From: Krasilnikovozyma curviuscula | Taxonomy: Eukaryota; Basidiomycota; Tremellomycetes; Cystofilobasidiales; Mrakiaceae | DNA: 60,456 nucleotides | NCBI GenBank assembly: GCA_014825775.1 | Contig: MVAQ01000125.1 | Coordinates: forward strand, 1 to 60,456 | Direction of reading: 5' to 3' | Part shown: positions 33,522 to 46,934 of the stretch, in pieces | Layout: each line of letters begins with the position of its first letter | How positions within the stretch are numbered: position 1 is the first letter of the stretch | Translations under genes and position numbers: made by a program | Notes under the pieces: model-generated | The model's database searches: none | What the model was told of the DNA's origin: nothing | The model's input: the letters and a program-made list of their open reading frames with translations, nothing else

Positions 33522-35756
33522 ATGTCAGCCAGTGGGCATACCCATTCCCTCTCGATGTTGTCTTCTGCGTCGACGAGTGATTCTCGACTGCCCTATCGAC
33601 ATCGAGCAAACAGCATATCCATCGATATCGACTTCTATAAGACTTTGCTACAGCAATCAGGAGGACTGAGGGCTGAAGATGGTGACCATGATAGTGTCTC
33701 GAAGGAGGAATTGGTGAGGACTTGTCGTGTGTTGGTTGAGCAGGTCGAAGGACTGGTGAGTTTCCACCATCATGACCCGTTTCAACGGGCGTGGCTGATG
33801 TTGTTGCTATTGATTAATGGCAGACCAAACGGCTGAAGGCATCCTTGTCAAAATCTATGGATTTAGAACATGAACTAACAATTACTAGTGAGCATTGTCG
33901 TTTCTGCACCTTCGACAACTTCCAACGTAACGCAACCTCTATTTCATTCACTAGAATCGTCCTTAACCCTTTCGTCATCACATGCTCAAATGCTTGAAGA
34001 AGCTCTCCTGCGAGGCGCCTCTGGGTCCTTCTCCTCCGCCCTTCTGGCTCAAACCCACCGACGAACAACGACTTCCACTAGCATGGCTAAATCCGCCAGC
34101 GAAACAGGTGAAAGTCCTCGTATTAGTGATAGCCAAGATGGTGGTAGGAAATCAACCGATAGCGGTTCTTCGCCAAACATGTCCGGAGGAAACGGTGGTG
34201 GAAGTTGGTGGTCTCGAAGAGGAAAGAACGAGAAGTCCAAGAGCTCTGACCTACCCGCTGGATATGCTGTGTTAGGAGGTGATACTTCCTATGCCAATGG
34301 TGGGATGGGACTGGGCTTGCAGGAGGAAGAAATGGAGGAAGAGGAAACTAACCACCACCGTTCTCAACCTTCAGCACCACTCCATGCTAACTCGACGTCA
34401 GCGATACCTTCAACGTTCACCTCTCTACAAAATGAAATCACACAACTCAAAGCGTCATTGACAACATCCCAAGATCTGTCCTCCTCTCTCCAGTCCAGAG
34501 TCAAAGAACTTGAAACAGCCAAAGCGGATATTGAAGCCGAGTTGGAGAATCTGAGTGTCGCACTGTTCGAGGAAGCTAATAAGATGGTTAGCGATGAGAG
34601 GAAAGTGAGGAGCGAGAGGGAGGATCAGCTTAGGGAAGTAACTACGGAACTGAATGCTGTCAAGGAGGTCGTCAAAGTTCAGGAAGGCGAGACAAGGCGA
34701 TTAAGAGTTGAGGTCGAAGAGCTGAGGCTGAAACAGCATCAGTGGAACGCTAGACCGAGGACACCAAATGGAACGACACCCCCTCCTAAGAGGGCACAAA
34801 CTTACGACCTTTCAAGTCCACGAAGCACGCGATCGTCAAATGCATCCTCATTCTTCCAAGGCATCAACTACCGTCACGATCATGATGACCGCGAAGATGA
34901 CGATGAAGAGACGCCCAATCCAAATCAAGGACAACCCAAGTTCCCTTCATCGATATCGACCTCGCCACTTCAGTTACAAGCATCCCCCATTATATCCCCA
35001 GCATCATTGTCATCACATCGCTCTCAAGGTAGCTCCCCATCATCGACACCATCAGCATCATCGTCTCATAACTCACCTCGTCCACCAGTATTGAAACCAC
35101 TCCACTTGTCTCCAATCACGAAGGGTTCCAACCGGCTCCCACCCTCCCCATCCAGAAGTCCAATCAAGTCCTCCTCGAGGCCTCGTTCGCCATTTGCGCT
35201 CCATCAGTCATCGTCTGATGGTGTACCTGTCAGTCCTAGTGGGTCGAGCAATTCACTCGAGGTCATTGATGGCTGGAACGGTCACTCGTCTTCATCTAGA
35301 AGCATACCAATCACTGGCCGATCAAAGTCACCTTCTAGCTCAGTGTTCAGTACCTCGTCAAACTCATCTTCATCCTTTTCCCGCTCACCGATTGATGCTT
35401 CTGAAGGTGGTGGAAGAGTTATGCCCAACGGACACATTATCCCACCATTATCATCCTCACGGTCTTCATCATCAACCTCGACTCACAAGCCGCCACCCCT
35501 CTCAAATCGTAGGTCGTCCTCCAGCAGTCTCATGAAGCAGACATCAAGAAGAACGTCGTCCCCTGTCGTGGTCGGCCAGTTGGAGGACCTGATGAGGAGC
35601 ATGGAAGCAGGGTTTGAGTTCGATGAAGGATTACCAGATCATGCGGAGGAAGCTGAAGGTCTTAGTCCTGGTCCTTCCCCCGTACGATCTGGGTTAAGAC
35701 CGATGTTGGGTCAAAGTGGGAGCAGTGGCAGTGTAGAAAAGAACCCTTGGGAGTAG
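33522..35756 (+). CDS. Sec2/Rabin8-type Rab guanine nucleotide exchange factor
   Basis: Sec2-domain coiled coils catalyse GDP release from Sec4/Rab8 on exocytic vesicles. Exons 33522-33755, 33824-33887 and 33955-35756 give 699 residues. Two coiled regions flank disorder. The GEF coil is at about residues 256-363, starting SLQNEITQLKASLTTSQ, and contains the family hallmark AELENLSVALFEEANKMVSD followed by RKVRSEREDQLREV. The remaining 340 residues are Ser/Pro-rich with many SP and proline-directed sites and few hydrophobics, suitable for phosphoregulation and adaptor binding. An N-terminal coil (VRTCRVLVEQVEGLTKRL) precedes it. Assignment rests on the LFEEANKMV motif; downstream exocyst-binding elements were not recognised. 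Confidence 0.82.
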
Positions 35757-35907
35757 GCTGAAAAGAATCAACGCGGCTACCTATTCGTTCACTTATTTAC
35801 GAGCAAATCATGCCTTTCTGCCAAGAACGATATATTTTTATTCTGGCGCCATCACAGAATCAGAAGAAAGCAAGAAAAGTATCTTATCGTCATCAGATCT
35901 GCAGCAC

Positions 35908-37410
35908 CTAAGCACTCTGTGTAGCATCACCTTTCACCTTGATCTTCTTACTCTTCTTCGCACCCTCTTCCCCAGCAATTTCCTCATTTTTCCTCTTTTT
36001 GCCGTCTTTCTTCACCCTAGCTTCCTCTTTATCTTCCTCAACTTGTCCTTCCTTGGCTGCCTTCTTAGCCTTCTTGACCGCCTTGTCCGCCCTCTTCCTC
36101 TCCGCCCGATCGTCCGCGATGCTCTCATTATTCTTCTTCAGCTCTCCGACAACAACACCCTTCTGTGACTTTGACTTGACACTGTCAAGTGCTTTGCCGA
36201 GGTTCGTGATCGAGCTGGGGATCGACTGCGACTGGGGCAAGAGATCGTCGACGTCCATTGCGTCCTCACCGTCTGATTTCTCGGAAGCTGAGTCGGATGG
36301 TGACGGGAGGTGGACTGGTGTAGCTGCTATAGTTGCATTTTTCTTAGCTACTGTTGACTTCGTCGGTTTTGAAAAGGTGGCAGCAGCGACTGGTGGAGCT
36401 GAGAAAGGCTTGTCTAAAAGCGAGGCGGATAGAGAGAGCATCGAGTCGGTCACTTTCAGACTGAGAATTTGTGAATAGTCTTCTGTTAGTTAAAGCATAG
36501 AATTCTGACAGAATAAAGAAAGTGGTCCTACCCAATGACGGTGAACTCAATCTCTTCATCACCACTCGCACCACCCAGTATCCTACCAGTTTCCCTGTTC
36601 TTCCATCGCCCAGTGGAAACCTGAATTTCCTCCTCCTCCTCTTCTTCTTCTTCCTCTTCCTCCTCAATACCCTCTTCTTCAGTCTCAACATCAACCAGCG
36701 GCGGTGATGCCCCCCTCTTCTTTGAAAGTTTCACCGACTTGGGAGCTTCGTCAGCTAAGCTCTCGTCGAATTCAAAAATATCAAGCCCGATGTGTTGGGG
36801 GACAATTGAGACGTTGAATGTGGAGTGTGTAAGAAGGGAAAGATGGTCATCTGATGATAATGAATGTGTTCCCTCTGCAAGAGATAATACGTCGAAAAGG
36901 ACCCAGACAATGACAAATTAGAGCGGGAAAAGTCAGATCTCACCAGATGAGAAGACGTGCATATTAAGTTGTTATGCTTACTTAGTTTCATTCCCACACG
37001 GGGCGCCCAAACGACAGCTTCATACTCGATTTCCGCAATACTGAACGGACAGTCGTTCAGGATTTGAAGCATAGAAGACAAAAACTTTACATTTGAGTGA
37101 GACAACAAAACACCCTCCAGTGAGGGTATGTACCTAGAACCAGAACGAAATCCGACAGAACGATTGTCAGACCAAAACAATTTTTCTTCGCGAATGAAAT
37201 GGTAAACGAGGGAGAGCCTCACCTGAGGACCATTGAATCAAGCATCTCCACCACTCCAGACATAGGGTCCTGTGAGAATACAGGAGGTAACGATATCCTC
37301 ATTGTCGTTTTCACATTTTGGAATCCAGAAGAGGCGGACGAGGAAGAAGAGCTGCTGGTCGATGCAACGGGCTGTTTTTTCTGTTTCTTGGATGACCGAA
37401 CAGATGACAT
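35908..37410 (-). CDS. RPA43: RNA polymerase I subunit Rpa43
   Basis: Rpa43 forms, with Rpa14 or alone, the stalk of Pol I that contacts Rrn3/TIF-IA. A basic start (SSVRSSKKQKKQPVAST) leads to the SHS2-like part (VKTTMRISLPPVFSQDP, GVVEMLDSMVLRYIPSLEGV, FSIAEIEYEAVVWAPRVGMKL). The OB-fold region includes VSIVPQHIGLDIFEFDE, then an acidic run of more than ten Glu, followed by IQVSTGRWKNRETGRILGG and DEEIEFTVIGLKV, which are typical of the family's OB domain. The C-terminus is a Lys/Glu-rich nucleolar-type tail. The frame stays open upstream of 37410 to about 37590, so a longer N-terminus is possible; the chosen ATG begins the family-like basic start. Confidence 0.85.
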
Positions 37411-38233
37411 CTCGAAGGTGATAGTGTAATGTAGTCTTGCTTTGTTGGAGGAGATGCTTATTTGGTGGTTGAGCTCATACAACGGGTCGTTGCGACCTGC
37501 CAATTTTGAGACTGCATCGCCGGAGTTTGAAATTTGCAGAACCTTTGCTATCTTCTCAGTGGGATCCTGCTTCGTCCATCTCATCAACAACCAGTCAAGC
37601 TCAGAAGGGTTCCGGATATTCGTAGAGTCTCACTACTCAAAACAGCAAGTCATCTTATCCAATCTGCGCTTTCTCTGGCTCATAACATCTCGAAATTGCC
37701 TGACTTCTATAATCGCTCAGCTCAGCTCAAATACCGTCGGTTAATAGCAGAAGTTTCCCTTCCAGGGGGGAAGATGCTAAAGGGAATGGAGGGCGACAGG
37801 CATATGGACTAGAGGATAGATGCCGCAGATACGTGACCAGCCCTAAGCCGACCAGAGAATCGGCGAAATATTACAGGTGAACTATTCCGTATTACAAACG
37901 CTGGATAATATGAAGGTTAAAAATGAAAAGAGAGGATACGCCAGATCATAATCGGAGGAGGCATTGCGCTATTACTGTGCAGCCACTGAGAGCCACCCAG
38001 GCAGAAAACCCAATCCTACAGAAAATTCACTCCGGTACCTGGAACTCTAGTCCATCATCAAGTGAGTTTACAATGAGCCTTCAATCTGTTTGTAAACCAG
38101 AAACCATTTATTTACCCTTGTTATTCCTCTTTTTTCCTCTTGAATTCCTTGGGTCTCTCCTTGAAGGTCAAGTTCACTCTAAGTACCCTCGCAAATCATC
38201 AGATTGAGAGAAATTTTCAGTAGTGAATCAGAT
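37411..38233. promoter_or_regulatory. Divergent intergenic region, RPA43 / bS16m
   Basis: About 820 bases between divergent ribosome-related genes (cytosolic rRNA synthesis and mitochondrial ribosome). Part of it may be extra RPA43 coding sequence. No recognised ribosome-biogenesis element was found by eye. Confidence 0.4.
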
Positions 38234-39272
38234 ATGGTGAAAGCTATGAGAGACATCATGTAAGTCCTGCACAGGTTCACTTTTTCTCACTTGTTCTGGA
38301 GCCTTGACTGACTGTTCAACTTTCGTCCAGTCGACTGCGTCTCCAGCCTGTGGGACCTAGAGATCTGCGAAGGTGGTCAGTGGTAGCAATCCCAAATGTC
38401 AAGAGACGTCAGGCACTTCCTCTTGAGAGGTTAGGAATGATCGACCACGAACCAAATTTGAGGAAGGTGCCGGGTGCGGTAGAGGATGCAGGCCGGTTCG
38501 AGGAGAGGATGGAGAAGAGGGTGGAATGGAATGTTGAGAGGCTGAATTGGTGGTTAGAAAGAGGTGCTGAACCGTCGAACAGAGTGAGGTGGTTGCTGCA
38601 AACAGTAAGACCTGGACGGCTTTCTTAACCAATGTCGCAGCAGCCTTACCGGATCTGACTTCTGTACTTTGCTCTTGTCAGGCTGGACTACTGACACCGG
38701 AGAACCGGTTTTATCGAGCTCCTCCTCCGGGAACTTACACCCCCTTTTCAGAACACGAACCCGATTTCTCGAGGCACTGGCCCGAATCCAACCCACCCTC
38801 CGCGTCAAACACACCAGGTGTCATGCTCTTCAACAACAAGTTTGTTTACCCTGATACGCCCAGAGGTCAGGCTGCCTCCAGATCCGACGCTGAATATCAA
38901 GCCAAGAAGCTCGCCAACAGAGCACTGAATCTTGAGACGGCGCAGCAAAAAGCTGACGTCAAAGCCGCCCGAAGGGCTGAATATGAAGCGCTTCTCGCTA
39001 AGCAGGAAGAGGTTTGGGCTGCGAAGATCCAGCAGACGGAAACTGAGCTGCAGGAGAGGAAGCAGCAGAAAGCGAAGGAGAGAGATGAGTACGAGGAGTA
39101 CATGATTGAGAAGTACGGCAGTGCACCCATCGTGTTGAAGCAGAAGGATAGCTGGGCTGAGAGCTTGAAGAAGCAGTTAGAGTCCAAAGAGGAGAGGAGG
39201 AAAGCGAAGGAGGCAGCGTTAGTGCGCGCCAGTTGGGAGAACTTCAAGTCCCGTCGTACGGACTTGGATTAA
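38234..39272 (+). CDS. MRPS16: Mitochondrial small-subunit ribosomal protein bS16 with long C-terminal extension
   Basis: Exons 38234-38259, 38331-38604 and 38682-39272 join in phase to 296 residues. Residues 9-115 or so match bS16: IIRLRLQPVGPRDLRRWSVV, LERLGMIDHEPNLRKVP, VEWNVERLNWWLERGAEPSN and RVRWLLQTAGLLTPENRFY. The GAxPSxxVRxLL pattern is characteristic. Bacterial bS16 ends here; this protein continues for about 180 residues with a Pro-rich linker and then a long, highly charged coiled coil rich in Ala, Lys and Glu (LANRALNLETAQQKADVKAA, then KQQKAKERDEYEEYMIEKYG). Mitochondrial ribosomal proteins commonly carry extensions, so this is probably structural in the mitoribosome. No classical cleavable presequence is obvious. 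Confidence 0.85.
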
Positions 39273-39593
39273 CCTTCTGAAGATAGAGCACGTATACTTG
39301 CTACTCCCATGATATGATATGGAGCTCCTGAGCATTTGACATCTCTCTGTCGTTGGTAGTTTACACTGGTCGTCTGAAGATTGCGCTGAGACAGTGGACT
39401 TGATTCCTTTCCTTTGACCAAAATTCCAGTCAGCTTAATTTTACGATAAAGCTTGATTATGAGCGATGTAGGAGTTTCTGTTGGTAGCATCAGGTTGTTG
39501 TTTACATCGGACAAAGTTGTCAGTGGCGCAGCAATTTTCCTCACCGCAAAGTGAGAACACCTTGAACCTCGACTGCACCTCCCTCCCTTCAAA
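39273..39593. other. Intergenic region, bS16m to TRM8
   Basis: About 320 bases with the bS16m 3' end and TRM8 promoter. No gene is seen. Confidence 0.45.
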
Positions 39594-40892
<1,299 letters not shown>

Positions 40893-41021
40893 CAGGCACA
40901 GTTGCTGCGATGATACTGAATTCAGCATGGGACACCGTGGGCGGCAAGCGAGGCTGGCTCAAAAACAAGGCGCATGCTGGACCACCCGACATCCTGACGT
41001 CTACCTTCTCGAACTCTAGTG

Positions 41022-43507
41022 ATGACCACTCCTTCAATCAAAGCTCTATTAAAACGTCTGCCTAGAGCTCTGGTGCTCTACCTAGTTTTTAGTAATGTCC
41101 TGGCTATCATTCGTCATATTCGAGCTAGAGGAATTGTGAGTATAAATAAGGGCTCATTGTTATTCAAGGTTATACTAACCTTATTGACCATACCCAGGTG
41201 GGCAGTGTCAACGGTCTGTATAATCTGATAGCTGGTAGAGTCGTCAAGCTGCTCTTGAGGCTTCCTCAAAGTCAAGCAAAGTAAGTTTCGTAGTCCCATA
41301 GCTCGCCCCTCATCAAATACGCGCTCACCTTCTGTGGTGGTACAGAGTCCAAGCTGAGCTATCTACTCTAAGGCAAGACTTGCATGCCAAGCTTGCCCCT
41401 CCTCGGCCTGACCTACTACGTCCTTTGGTCCTTCCGGAAATTGGTCTGCAGGACGATGAGCTGTACGACCAACTTGACAAGCTCAAAGGACTTGACACTG
41501 GGGAATATCAAGCTGGAAAGGTTTCTGGAGCTGTCTATGATGGAGGAGAAGTCATCGGTAGAATAATAAGCAAATCCTTCGACAAGTACGTCCCTTTCAT
41601 TTGGTGCGGAAGCTCTGCTCGTTTCATTTTCGATGGCACTGACCTGCTTTTCTCGTAAGGTTTTCATTGACAAACCCTCTTCACCCAGACGTCTTTCCAG
41701 CTGTACGTTTCTTCACTGAAGAATACTCTTTCATGCGCCATTCGCGCTGATCACCTTCTTCCCTCCCCATAGACCAGAAAGATGGAAGCAGAGGTAGTAG
41801 CTATGGTGCTTTCTTTGTACAATGCGCCACCAGATGCTGCTGGTACTACAACTTCTGGTGGTACCGAATCAATCTTGGTTAGCATTCTTCTCATCTTCCC
41901 TACCGAACACCCCTCACGCTCGGCCTCTTTCACATCAGGTTGCCTGCAAAACTTATAAGGACTGGTAATTGTTTGTTTCTGTTTTCCTTTGATAGGCATA
42001 AGTTTTGAATCGTATCTCTGAACTATCAGGGCGTACGAAACCAAAGGGATCACTCGACCGGAAATGATCATTCCTCAAACCGCCCATGCTGCTTTCAATA
42101 AAGCTTCGGACTACTTCGGTATTAAACTCCATCAGATCCCAGTTGATCCATTAACGCGGCGAGTAAACTTGAAATTGGTGAAGAGAGCTATCAACGGAAA
42201 TACTGTTCGTTTCGCTGTTGCTTTCCCTTCCTTTCATTTCATCACTTCCGCCTTTGGTTTCCTAACTTTTACTTAAATCAACGTGCAGATCATGCTCGTT
42301 GGATCAGCTCCAAACTTCAGTGATGGTACTATTGACGACATTTCTTCGCTTGGTGCAATGGCAGCTAAGGCTATGATCGGTATGCATGTTGATGCTTGTT
42401 TGTAAGTTGCTTCCGCTGCATAGTGGCATCAACCTGCTGATCAATCTATCGACTCCATCACTTAGAGGATCTTTCATCATGCCATGTCAGTGTCTGTTCT
42501 GACGGCGTTGACCGCTCGTTTCTGACTTAAGAAATTGGCTTTGAGCTTTGCAGTCATTGAGAAAGCTGGATTCACAGCGCCTCCACCATTCGACTTCAGA
42601 GTTCCAGGGGTGACTAGTATCAGTTGCGACACTCACAAATATGGGTTTGCACCCAAGGGCTCATCTGTCATTATGTACCGAAGCAGAAAGCTGCGATCGT
42701 TCCAATTCTACGTCTTGGAAGGCTGGACAGGAGGATTGTATGCTTCTCCAACTCTTGCTGGTTCTCGTCCAGGTCGGTCATACGTTTCATCAAGTCTCGA
42801 GTCATTTCCGACTGACCTTTCTTTTTCTCGCTCGCTATCTCTTCCTCGTTGATAGGTGCTCTCATTGCAGGCTGCTGGTCAGTAATGATGCACATGGGAA
42901 CAAACGGCTATCTCAAATCATGCAAAGCGATTGTCGGAGCTCGACTTGCTATCCAACAAGGTATTGAAGAACAAATGAGTGATGAACTCTACATCATTGG
43001 TCGACCCCTTGGGAGTGTCGTTGCTTTTGGAAGCAAGAGTGAAGGTAAATCGGATGGGCTGTCCATCTTGCAGATTGGTGATGTGATGGGGAAGAAGGTG
43101 AGCCGGTGGACTGAACATGACCTTCGTGGTTTATTCAGCTAACAACCTATTGTTTTCCTTCAGGGGTACCATCTCTCAGCGCTTTCGTCGCCTCCCGGAC
43201 TGCACATGGCATGCACAATGTTGACTGTCCCAGCCGTGCCTCAACTTCTCGCTGATCTGAAAGCTACCATACAGGAAGTCAAGGTCGCTAACCAAGAACA
43301 TAGACGCCGAATAGCGAATGGTGAAGAAACTGAGAAGGAAGGACAAATGGTTGCTCTCTATGGACTCGGACAGAGTCGGATCGGCAGAAGCGTGGTCACC
43401 GATATTGCCAAGGTCAGTTATGTCCAACAAGTAATTCTACGGCTAATCAAACTGAGGCTAGTCCTTCCACACTTTAGGTCTTCCTTGAAACCCTCTACGA
43501 GGCATAA
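41022..43507 (+). CDS. DPL1: Sphingosine-1-phosphate lyase
   Basis: This ER PLP enzyme cleaves phosphorylated long-chain bases to an aldehyde and ethanolamine phosphate, the exit step of sphingolipid breakdown. One N-terminal anchor ([20 protein letters not shown]) is followed by [74 protein letters not shown] and [20 protein letters not shown]. The PLP lysine is in [20 protein letters not shown], and the substrate loop is [14 protein letters not shown]. The last exon (43478-43507) encodes VFLETLYEA and stop. One exon is only 20 nt (42466-42485). All catalytic landmarks are intact. Confidence 0.95.
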
Positions 43508-44097
43508 GTTGTCTGGTTGTGGTTGTGATCGTTTCCTAGTCAGTAATTTGTTTTTGTGATCCTTCCACAAATTTGGACTGACGAATCCACCACTCAGTCT
43601 CTTGTCTCTCTCACCACTTCTCAAATACCAAATTGAGCATATCGTTTCGCATTGCAAAATAAAAACAAAAAATTAGACCATTTACTTAGACGATTCGACA
43701 CGATTCACAGCAAAACCTGGTGGTTTTTGCGACATGAAGAAGTGTAAGGCTGGCTCAATGTCCGTTGTAACAACAAGTGGCTTACATAACTACAGTCATT
43801 ATCCTAATAATCTCTCATTTTTCGTCGATAAGATAAATGTTCGTGAAGTTGACATCTATGAAAACCGCTGTTGAGGCTGATTCCTGATGTCTTTTGAGGG
43901 GGTAGAAAAGATGGGGGAGGAGTGAGAAACCAGAGGGGAGTGAGAGGTAGGGTGACGATTTCGTGTACAAGTCGCGCCAAAGACTGGCAAAGTGAGCAAA
44001 GTTGTTTAGATAAATTATCCTGATGGAAGAGGATTCAAAGAGAGGAACCACTTACATAAGCTTGCATGAGCTTCCAACCTCCAGACCCAAAGAAATT
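43508..44097. other. Convergent region between DPL1 and an unknown gene
   Basis: Nearly 600 bases with no recognised gene. It is A/T-rich around 43657-43690 and contains an open minus-strand frame at 43815-44051 that I do not accept as coding. It should hold both 3' ends. Confidence 0.4.
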
Positions 44098-46625
44098 TCA
44101 AAGAGAAAGTATCTCGGAAGGTAATGGTGAAGGGTGAGCTGGATGGAGCAAGTGCTGCATGTGCTGCATGTTGGAGAACTGAGGTGGGGGCGGAAGTTGT
44201 GATGGTGGTGATTGGACGAGCTTGGCAATGCGAGACTGATGTATGGCTCTGTGTATCGATTTCTTAAATTCTCGAAGAGGGGATGGCGACGGTAGAGAAC
44301 CCCAGGGTGACAAGAGTGGCTCCAACAGCTGAAAGTGAAAGCAATGATGATGATGAGAGTGCTCCATACCTTTCCTTTCAAAGAATGGGATAGATGTCAG
44401 ACTCACTTGCGAAGAGAAACCAAAGTCATAGAGTCTGTTAGCCTGCTTTGCCCATTTTCTCTCCAGCTTCGCTCTCTGCACGATATCCCCGCAGCAGCTC
44501 AGCTCTTTCTCAATCTCTCTTCGGTCCTCGTCCAAGCTGAATAACCCCATCAGTCCAGATCTAGTCTCTTCAATCTCCTCAGCATTCAGTCGTTTGTTAT
44601 TTCCGATGGAGATGATCTGACGAGTGAGTGGCATGGCGTAGACGCGAGAGATTAACTTGTTGGATGCCTCAAACAGCCTCTTCTTCTCCTCTATTGCGGT
44701 TTGATTTGTTTCAGATAGGGAAACAGTTTCTGTTTCTACTGCATAGCCGAGTGCTGGAGCTTCGTCCATGAGTGAGAGCCATTCGGACTGAGTCGCGCTG
44801 TAGGGAAGCAGTCGCAGCGGCCGTTCTGCACCAAAGAATTCCTCACAGCTCCTTGCCACGGGGAGAAAGAGGAGGAGATCAGCCACTAGCTTGACCAGCT
44901 CGAACAGAGGTTCCTCCACGTCAGAGAGTACCGATCTGCAGCGAGGCACTACCTTCATCGTCCCGATCTGTCGGGCGAACTCGACGAAAGGTGAGAGCGT
45001 GGGTGTGTTCCAGACGACCCACGAGTTAGTGAAGGTGGAAGGGAAGCTGTGTTCGTCAAGGATGTTAAGTGTGCCGTAGTGGACGAGTGGGATGCTGTAC
45101 CGAAAGACGACGGAGACCCTGGTTTCGATCCGCCAGTGGATACGAGGTTTTGTGAGGTGATCTCGAAGATCGATTTCGAGCTGTAACGAGGATGAGAGGC
45201 TCTGAGGGCAATAGTTTCTCGTAAACACACCTCCTCTAAATACTCTCATTTTGGTCTGGATGGTGTGAGCCATCAAAAAACAGACAATGAGAATCAGAAC
45301 AAGCTGACTTAAACAAATGTAAACAGATGGACTCACCTCGCTGTCATCCTCTGAGTCCACATCCTCAAACATGCTCGACATCTCCTTCCACAAATGAGTC
45401 CCATCTGAGTCTATCATAGTCATCTCCCTATATATCTGACCTCCCAGAGCGATTCTCTGAGCAGATTTGATGGCCATTGGCGCAACCTTTGGCTTCGCTG
45501 TACATGAAGCCGGAGGTGGCAGGTGGAGGACAGAAAAAGTGAAGGCAGCGGCTGGTTTTGAGCCTGAGCCATGCTGTAACTTTGATAGAGAAGGGAAAAT
45601 AGCTGGGAGGGACAATGGAGAAATAGGCTCAATTGCGGCTGTGTTGACAGATCCTTGAGACGCCTAGAAAAGGGACCATCATCCGATCAGTCACCAATAC
45701 TATACTATGCCTCGAGCATCAGCTGCACACCTCGCTATGATGGAGTGAAGGAGTGCTTCCACAGCTGGTCGAGTACAGCGACTTAGACGGAGAGCACGAC
45801 TCACACTACAGACGAGAAGCTCATACACGTCAGAGTCAACAGTGACAGGCAGGCAGTTAGCACTTACCATCAGTCCCTTCAACTCATCTTTCCAACCCTC
45901 ACTGGAGAATGATGTACAGACTGTCGAAGGGCTGCGTACTTGCCGTCGTCGTCCCTGCTGCAACTACGGAAATTCAGGGTAAACAGTGGATACATCCTTC
46001 ATAAAGAAAGGCAATGACTCACAAATGCCTCATTCAGCTCATCTGCTGCTTCACCTCCCAAGCTTTGGGCTTGGTCCTCGATCTCGCCTGCGTGGAGCAG
46101 GAACGGTTGCTCAGTCGTGAGATATGCTCAGGATGTTCCTGAAGAAAGAACTGGGTACCCACAGATGGTATCCATGGTGTTCGGGAAGGGCTAGAGTGGC
46201 CAATGCATAGCTTGGAAGAGAGTGAGAGTGCGTCACAGCGCGTAGTAGGAACCTTGGAAACCAGCCAATTTATATCCTTTCCCCTTGTTTGCCCCAAAGA
46301 ACAATGACCAGGCGTATGACCAGGCGTCTGAGCGTGTACGGACGAATCTTCTGATGTGTGAGGGACTTTGAAATGGGGTTGGAGAATGAAAGATGTATGC
46401 TGACTGCGGTCAGCGCTTTCCCTATCAGGAGATTCGGACGCCGAGAGCAAAAACAAAACAAAGCGCACAAGACGCGTGTTTCGACGCGTCAAAGCGGCAG
46501 GGGAGACTCACATTAAGTACATCAACCCATTCCACTGTGAATATGTCCTTGAATGCAACAAGCAGAGCAGAATTGAGGAAAAACCAGCACCACAGTGCCA
46601 ATCTGGTGGCGACATCCCGTTTCAT
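44098..46625 (-). CDS. Unknown multi-exon protein with N-terminal membrane anchor
   Basis: I do not recognise this gene. The proposed first exon (ATG at 46623-46625) encodes a likely anchor (LALWCWFFLNSALLVAF) and ends DIFTVEWVDVLN at GTGAGT. Later exon pieces include SAYIFHSPTPFQSPSHIRRF, EIEDQAQSLGGEAADELNEA and QQGRRRQVRSPSTVC. The long 3' part has clear coding character: FTFSVLHLPPPASCTAKPKV, SLQLEIDLRDHLTKPRIHWR, HYGTLNILDEHSFPSTFTNS, KLERKWAKQANRLYDFGFSS, ending LLHPAHPSPLPSEILSL. An acidic SEDDSE patch and a charged helix (ETRSGLMGLFSLDEDRREIE) are visible. Joins between about 45650 and 46450 are uncertain. No enzymatic motif was found. Confidence 0.6.
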
Positions 46626-46934
46626 TCTCCTCCTTTCTCCAATCTCGGGATTTCTTTCTCAATTTTTTTTCTGGTTTGGCATGAAGGCTTGGCGAGACCT
46701 GGAAAACATCCCACTCTTATCCGAGCATTACTTCGCGTAAAGAGCTATAAGCGAAGATGGAACGCTGGTGAGACGGGAAATCGCACGCAGGCGGAAGGTC
46801 GCCAAACTCGAGATGCCTCTTTCTGTCATGAGAAGGACCTATTCTACAGAAAGATTCACATAGACAAACCCAATAACCCTCTAAGAAATCTGCACTTCCT
46901 GCCAACTCTGAGCCCTTGCGACGGCCACAGAACT
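46626..46934. other. Intergenic region, GH71 gene to unknown gene
   Basis: About 309 bases between two minus-strand genes, holding the unknown gene's promoter and the GH71 3' end. No gene is seen. Confidence 0.45.

Noticed and set aside
35939..36478. 179-codon plus-strand hydrophobic frame opposite RPA43
   Set aside because: Lys/Glu-rich coding read on the opposite strand gives Phe/Leu/Ser runs; there is no independent evidence of a gene.
43815..44051. Minus-strand open frame as the last exon of the unknown membrane-anchored gene
   Set aside because: The upstream exon, in the phase set by its GTGAGT donor, already stops at 44098-44100 (ending SEILSL). Joining to this frame would require a different phase.
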